From the NCBI GenBank assembly GCA_949358305.1, contig OX442318.1:6248501-6312500 (forward strand): a DNA stretch of 64,000 nt. The letters are read 5' to 3'. The stretch's first letter is position 1. Every line of letters starts with the position of its first letter. The notes beneath the pieces were generated by a model. The model ran no database searches. It had not been told where the DNA came from and saw only the letters and a list, made by a program, of their open reading frames with translations. The stretch is from Strigamia acuminata (taxonomy: Eukaryota; Arthropoda; Chilopoda; Geophilomorpha; Linotaeniidae). A program made the position numbers and the translations under genes. Positions 59,240-64,000 of this stretch are shown in pieces.

Positions 59240-62200
59240 ATGGTATTCAACTCAAACCGATCCATTTTATTCCATTTAACCTAACGACAAACTTTGTTTT
59301 TCAGGCCGGCGAAAGCGAGGACAGTCTCCGAGCATTGGAATTAATTTTAACCGAATTTTTCAATAATTCGACCACGAATGAACGAAAACAACAAATCGGT
59401 AGTCGGAATTAACGTCTAGGCAATTTGTATCTATTTATTAATGTGTTTTCTCATTGGACAGAGAAATTGCTGAATGATTTTAGTCAACAACAAGATGCGT
59501 GGAAACATTGCCTGCATTTCATGGCGCATACTGAGAACTGTTTTGTGATGATGTATTGTATGACAGTTGTTGAGAATTTGATAAATCGACAGTGGATTGG
59601 GTTGGTGCGCGAGGACAAGAGCGAGATTCGGACGACGCTGAATAAGTTTATGATAAATCATAAGTTCGTGGCGAGTTATATTAGGAATAAGTTGATCAAA
59701 CTTGTTGTTGATATTGGGAGATTGGATTGGCCGCATTTTTATCCGGATTTTTTCTCCAATACGTTGCATGTGTGTAGAGTTGGGGGCGGTGTTGATGTTT
59801 GGCGGTTTGGTGCGGAGGAATGGTTTTTTTGGAGGAGTTTTTGGGATGAAATGTGAGGAATTGGCAATGTTTTCGGTTTGAAATGTAAAACGGTCAGGTT
59901 TTGTAGGTTAGGACGTGGAATTTTGTGAAAGAAAATTGAGAACGGAGCGTGGAAATTGTCGATATTTTCAGATAAAATATCAAATAGTCAAAATTTTGAG
60001 GTTTTAACGGGATCAAACGTGATAATTATAAAAATATTGAGGATTAAACGTGATAAAACTTGATAATTATGAAAATATTGAGGATTAAACGTGATAAAAC
60101 TTGATAATTATGAAAATATTGAGGATAAAACGTGAAAATTATCAAAATTTTGCCTACAAAACGTGAAATTTATCACAATTTTGCCTACAAAACGTGAAAA
60201 TTATCACAATTTTGCCTACAAAAGTTGAAAATTATCACAATTTTGCTCACAAAATATAAAAATGCCGAAAATTTTACGTATAAAACCGTAAAAAATAACA
60301 AAACGTATAAAAAGTTAAATTTATTAAAACGTATAAAAAGTTAAATTTATTAAAACGTATAAAAAGTTTAAATTATTCAAAATTCTGCATATAAAACGCG
60401 AAAATTGAGAGAACTATCAAACTTCTAAGTGCAAATCAAGAAATAAAAATAAAAATTTGATTACTAAATAATGAAAAACAACCAAAAATCATCCAAAAAA
60501 ACCCAAAAAAAACCGACAAAATTCAACATTACAAAACCCCTCTTCATTCCCTCACCAAAAACTAAACCCAACCTCCCATTTAGTTGATTCAACAACCAGA
60601 AACAATAGCAATCGGCCTCATCCTCCTCCACACAACATCGGAAGAACTAGCCTGCCCAAGAGAAGACTTAAGCGTCTCCCGAAAAGAAGAACTACAAAGA
60701 CTCCTCCTAGACCAAGTGCCAAACGTTTTAGGCCTACTATCGGGTAAAACAAACAAACAAATAAAATAAAATAACCCTATTACCATGCTTTTTAAACCGC
60801 ATGCCGCTATAGTGCGAGTTTTACCAGTAAACGCCGATAAACCCCGTTTTGACTGACGAAAAACGCCCATTTTTACATTGAAAAATGGCTAAAAATGACT
60901 ATTTTTGACAAAAAAATGGCTAAAAATGACCATTTTTGACAAAAAAATGGCTAAAAATGACCATTTTTGACAAAAAATGGCTAAAAATGACCATTTTTGA
61001 AAAAAAATGGCTAAAAATGACCATTTTTGACAAAAAAAATGGCTAAAAATGACCATTTTTGACAAAAAATGACCATTTTTGACAAAAAATGACCATTTTT
61101 GACAAAAAATGACCATTTTTGACAAAAAATGACCATTTTTGACAAAAAATGACCATTTTTGACAAAAAATGACCATTTTTGACAAAAAATGACCATTTTT
61201 GACAAAAAATGACCATTTTTGACAAAAAATTACCATTTTTGACAAAAAATGACCATTTTTGACAAAAAATTACCATTTTTGACAAAAAATTACCATTTTT
61301 GACAAAAAATTACCATTTTTGACAAAAAATTACCATTTTTGACAAAAAATTACCATTTTTGACAAAAAATTACCATTTTTGACAAAAAATTACCATTTTT
61401 GACAAAAAATTACCATTTTTGACAAAAAATTACCATTTTTGACAAAAAATTACCATTTTTGACAAAAAATTACCATTTTTGACAAAAAATTACCATTTTT
61501 GACAAAAAATTACCATTTTTGACAAAAAATTACCGTATATCTTCGGGTATAATACGACCCTGCGTATAATACGATCCCCCCATTTTAAGGCGTCATTTTT
61601 GTAATAAATGGTGTATGCACGAATAATACGAATTAGTAATTGCCTACCACAACAATGCGAAATGACAAAAGAAAAGTTTATTTATTTAAAAGAAAATGTT
61701 AGATTGTTGATTTTATAACCATAACAGCACATAAATATATAGAAATATGTACATTATATGTCCATAATACGTACGTTTTGTGTCTATAATATGTACACAA
61801 TACGTAACGTCCGTAATACGTACGTTAAAATTTTTTTTTTTGATTATGCGCGTATAGTACGACCCCCCCAATTAGAGGTGCTAAATTCGTAATAAATTTC
61901 TCGTATTATACCCGAAGATATACGGTACCATTTTTGACAAAAAATTACCATTTTTGACAAAAAACGCCCATTTTTACATTGAAAAATGGCTAAAAATGAC
62001 CATTTTTGACAAAAAACGGCCATTTTTAGCCATTTTTCGTCGCCTGATTTTTTTTTAGCCCTGGGAATACCGATTTCCCGGGCGTACCGGCCATTTTGGT
62101 GGCGGGAACCGGGAATGAAAAAAAGACGGGAAAACAGAAAGCCTAATAGTAGTTTGGTAGTAGTGAAATTAATTTTAAATTGTAGGTATTCTAGACTCGA

Positions 62201-63892
62201 TGCTCGACAAACAGCGACATGTGGTGACCGCCACCCCGCCACCCTCGCCGACCCACAGCCACTCGGACAGTTCGCACTCGCTGTTCAGCACTTCGCCGCT
62301 GCACACGGGCAGTCTGTTAAGCAGCATGTTCAAGTCCCTTTCGACGAAAAACCCATTCCAGCCGATGCCGCTATTCGACGACGAATCCTACTACATTTGT
62401 TCGCTCACGTTGAATTGCTTGAACCATTTGTTCAGTTGGATTCCCCTGTCGACTTACATCACTTCGGCTTTGCTGACCACCATTTTCCACTTCGCAAGTT
62501 TCGGTTGCGAGGTTAAGAGAGATAATAACGTGTCGGGGCCCTCGTTAGGGGTGCTGGCCATGGGGTGCATCAATGAAATCCTGTCTAAAAATTGCGTGCC
62601 GGTCGATTTTGAGGATTTCTTGCTGCAGATGTTCGAGAATACATTCCATTTGCTGCAGAAACTTGTCAAGGATAACAGTGATAATGGCGGACTCGTTACG
62701 AATGCTTATTTAGCCGATTTGGATGATAGGTTTGGGTGATTTTTTTTGGTTTTTTTGTTTTTTTTTTGTTTGAGTTGTGTTTTATTTTGGTTTTTGTTTT
62801 CAGTTATTTGGAAAAATTTACCGAATTTCTGCGACTTTTTGTCAAAGTTCATTTAAGGAGGTTCGAATCCAACAGGCATTTTCCTGTTTTGGAGTTTTTG
62901 GCGTTACTTTTTAAATATACTTTTCAACAGGTGCGGTTTGGTGATGATTTTGAGGGTTAAAAGCGGGAAATAAAATTAATTTTGGGGTTAAGACGTTAAA
63001 AATTATCAAAATTTTGATAATTAAACGTTAAAAATTATCAAAATTTTAAGAATAAAACGTGAAAAAGTTTAAATTTTGAAGATAAAACGAGAAAAAGTTT
63101 AAATTTTGAAGATAAAACGAGAAAAAGTTAAAAATTTGAGGTTAAAACGTTAAAAATTATCAAAATTGTGAGTATAAAACATGAAAAAGTTAAAATTTTG
63201 AAGATAAAACGAGAAATAATTAAAAATTTGAGGTTAAAACGTTAAAAATTATCAAAATTTTGAGTATAAAACGTGAAAAAGTTAAAATTTTGAAGATAAA
63301 ACGAGAAATAATTAAAAATTTGAGGTTAAAACGTTAAAAATTATCAAAATTTTGAAGTTAAAACGTAAAAAAGTTTAAATTTTGAAGATAAAACGAGAAA
63401 AAATTAAAAATTTGAGGTTAAAACGTTAAAAATTATCAAAATTTTGAAGTTAAAACGTGAAAAAGTTTAAATTTTGAAGATAAAACGAGAAAAAATTAAA
63501 AATTTGAGGTTAAAACGTTAAAAATTGGGATAATTCGATATTTTGGATTTTAATTTCAAAAAAGAAAATTTTTATAAAATAATAATAATTCCTTATGTTA
63601 TTTAGCCTAATCATGATAGTTATTACTCTTGTTTGGATATTTGGACAATTTTTCTGGATTATTTGACGACTCAATTAAAAACTAGACAAGCGGATAAATA
63701 TTTACTAATGCAAAGGTTATTCTTATTATTGTCATTTAATTTTTCAATAATCTTTGATAATTAATGCGTTATTTTAATTTTAGATACAAGGATGCACTGG
63801 TTTCACTCGTGACTCAAATACACAGAAAATGTCTGTTTCAAGTCAACCAAGCTCAATTAGAAGAACTAGATAATGACAATTTAGATGATAAT
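59240..63892 (+). CDS. XPO6: Exportin-6, N-terminal part (runs off the window)
   Basis: Exons visible: 59240-59242 (ATG only), 59305-59398, 59462-59769, 60584-60743, 62186-62729, 62804-62930, 63606-63715, 63784-63892, with the next donor at 63893. Phases agree at every junction, giving the first 485 residues of a protein expected to be about 1100. Recognisable stretches include ESEDSLRALELILTEFFNN, the VMMY..TVVENLIN repeat, TSEELACPREDLSVSRKEEL, ATPPPSPT, FSWIPLS, TTIFHFASFGC and the RRFESNRHFPVLEFLALLF segment. These follow human XPO6 in order. Known role: the RanGTP-dependent importin-beta-family receptor that exports actin-profilin from the nucleus. The start is inferred from the ATG that abuts the first donor. 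Confidence 0.93.
59960..60430. repeat. Exportin-6 intron minisatellite, 41- and 31-bp units
   Basis: A 41-base unit (AAAATATTGAGGATTAAACG plus TGATAAAACTTGATAATTATG) is followed by 31-base units starting TTGCCTACAAAACGTG, then 20-odd-base AAAACGTATAAAAAGTTAAA units. Confidence 0.85.
60880..62045. repeat. Exportin-6 intron minisatellite, 20-bp unit, split by a MITE
   Basis: The perfect 20-base unit GACAAAAAATGACCATTTTT changes near 61225-61275 to the GACAAAAAATTACCATTTTT variant. The left edge has a longer form with AATGGCTAA. A 393-base element interrupts at 61533-61925 and the array resumes with the same unit. Minus-strand frames read VKNGHFLSKMVIFCQKWSF-like strings and are not genes. Confidence 0.95.
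61533..61925. mobile_element. TA-flanked MITE (393 bp), copy 2
   Basis: Same ends and exactly the same length as the copy at 47475, in the opposite orientation. TA occurs at 61531-61532 and 61926-61927. The host unit AATTACCATTTTT is cut at its TA and that dinucleotide is duplicated, which proves a clean cut-and-paste style insertion. Confidence 0.92.
62960..63535. repeat. Exportin-6 intron minisatellite, composite unit
   Basis: Blocks such as GAGGTTAAAACGTTAAAAAT, TATCAAAATTTTGAAG and AAAACGAGAAAAAATTAAAA recur in an ordered composite repeat of roughly 90 bases made of about 30-base sub-units. Confidence 0.82.
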
Positions 63893-64000
63893 GTAATTAA
63901 CAACATATCCTACATTTATTTTTACATCACAAAACGGTTTTCATGTTAAAGTTAACGTAAAATTGTCAAAAAACGTTAAAATTCGTGTAAAATTAATGAA

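Overview
This window looks like nuclear DNA of an insect, probably a beetle (inference). It is AT-rich and carries spliced animal genes with many 50-70 base introns and GT-AG junctions. The transposon families are insect-like. No bacterial operons, CRISPR arrays, rRNA or functional tRNA genes were seen. Exon models were built by hand. The complete models close exactly in frame when their exons are summed.

Layout. 1-2400: an AT-rich tandem array whose last unit runs into the TATA promoter of a small secreted-peptide gene (+); a Harbinger-like MITE sits at one of its splice acceptors. 2559-3958: a probable solo LTR. 4110-7292: a 5'-truncated non-LTR retrotransposon (-), split by a palindromic Tc1-like element. 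7960-11030: a 62-bp satellite array with higher-order structure. 11971-26787 (-): SORL1/SorLA, 20 coding exons, 2170 aa. 27417-38059 (-): a PHLDB/LL5 protein (FHA, coiled coil, PH), 1042 aa. 40608-43729 (-): the DEAD-box helicase Me31B/DDX6, 466 aa. 44706-51124 (-): gelsolin, 754 aa. 53212-58714 (+): a short ADAMTS metalloprotease, 857 aa. 59240-63892 (+): the 5' part of exportin-6, running off the window.

The genes do not form one pathway. SorLA is a retromer/GGA-linked sorting receptor. LL5 and gelsolin act on cortex and actin. Exportin-6 is the actin-profilin export receptor, so three neighbours touch actin or the cortex, possibly by chance. ADAMTS works outside the cell and Me31B acts in mRNP/P-body repression.

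The most unusual feature is between the exons. Many larger introns carry their own private AT-rich minisatellite. The units differ in sequence, but their lengths fall at about 20-21, 30-31 and 41 bp, and the satellite is 62 bp. These are near-integer multiples of the DNA helical turn, and A- and T-tracts recur about every 10 bp. Three arrays have been hit by MITEs, and the repeat context makes the target duplications easy to read.
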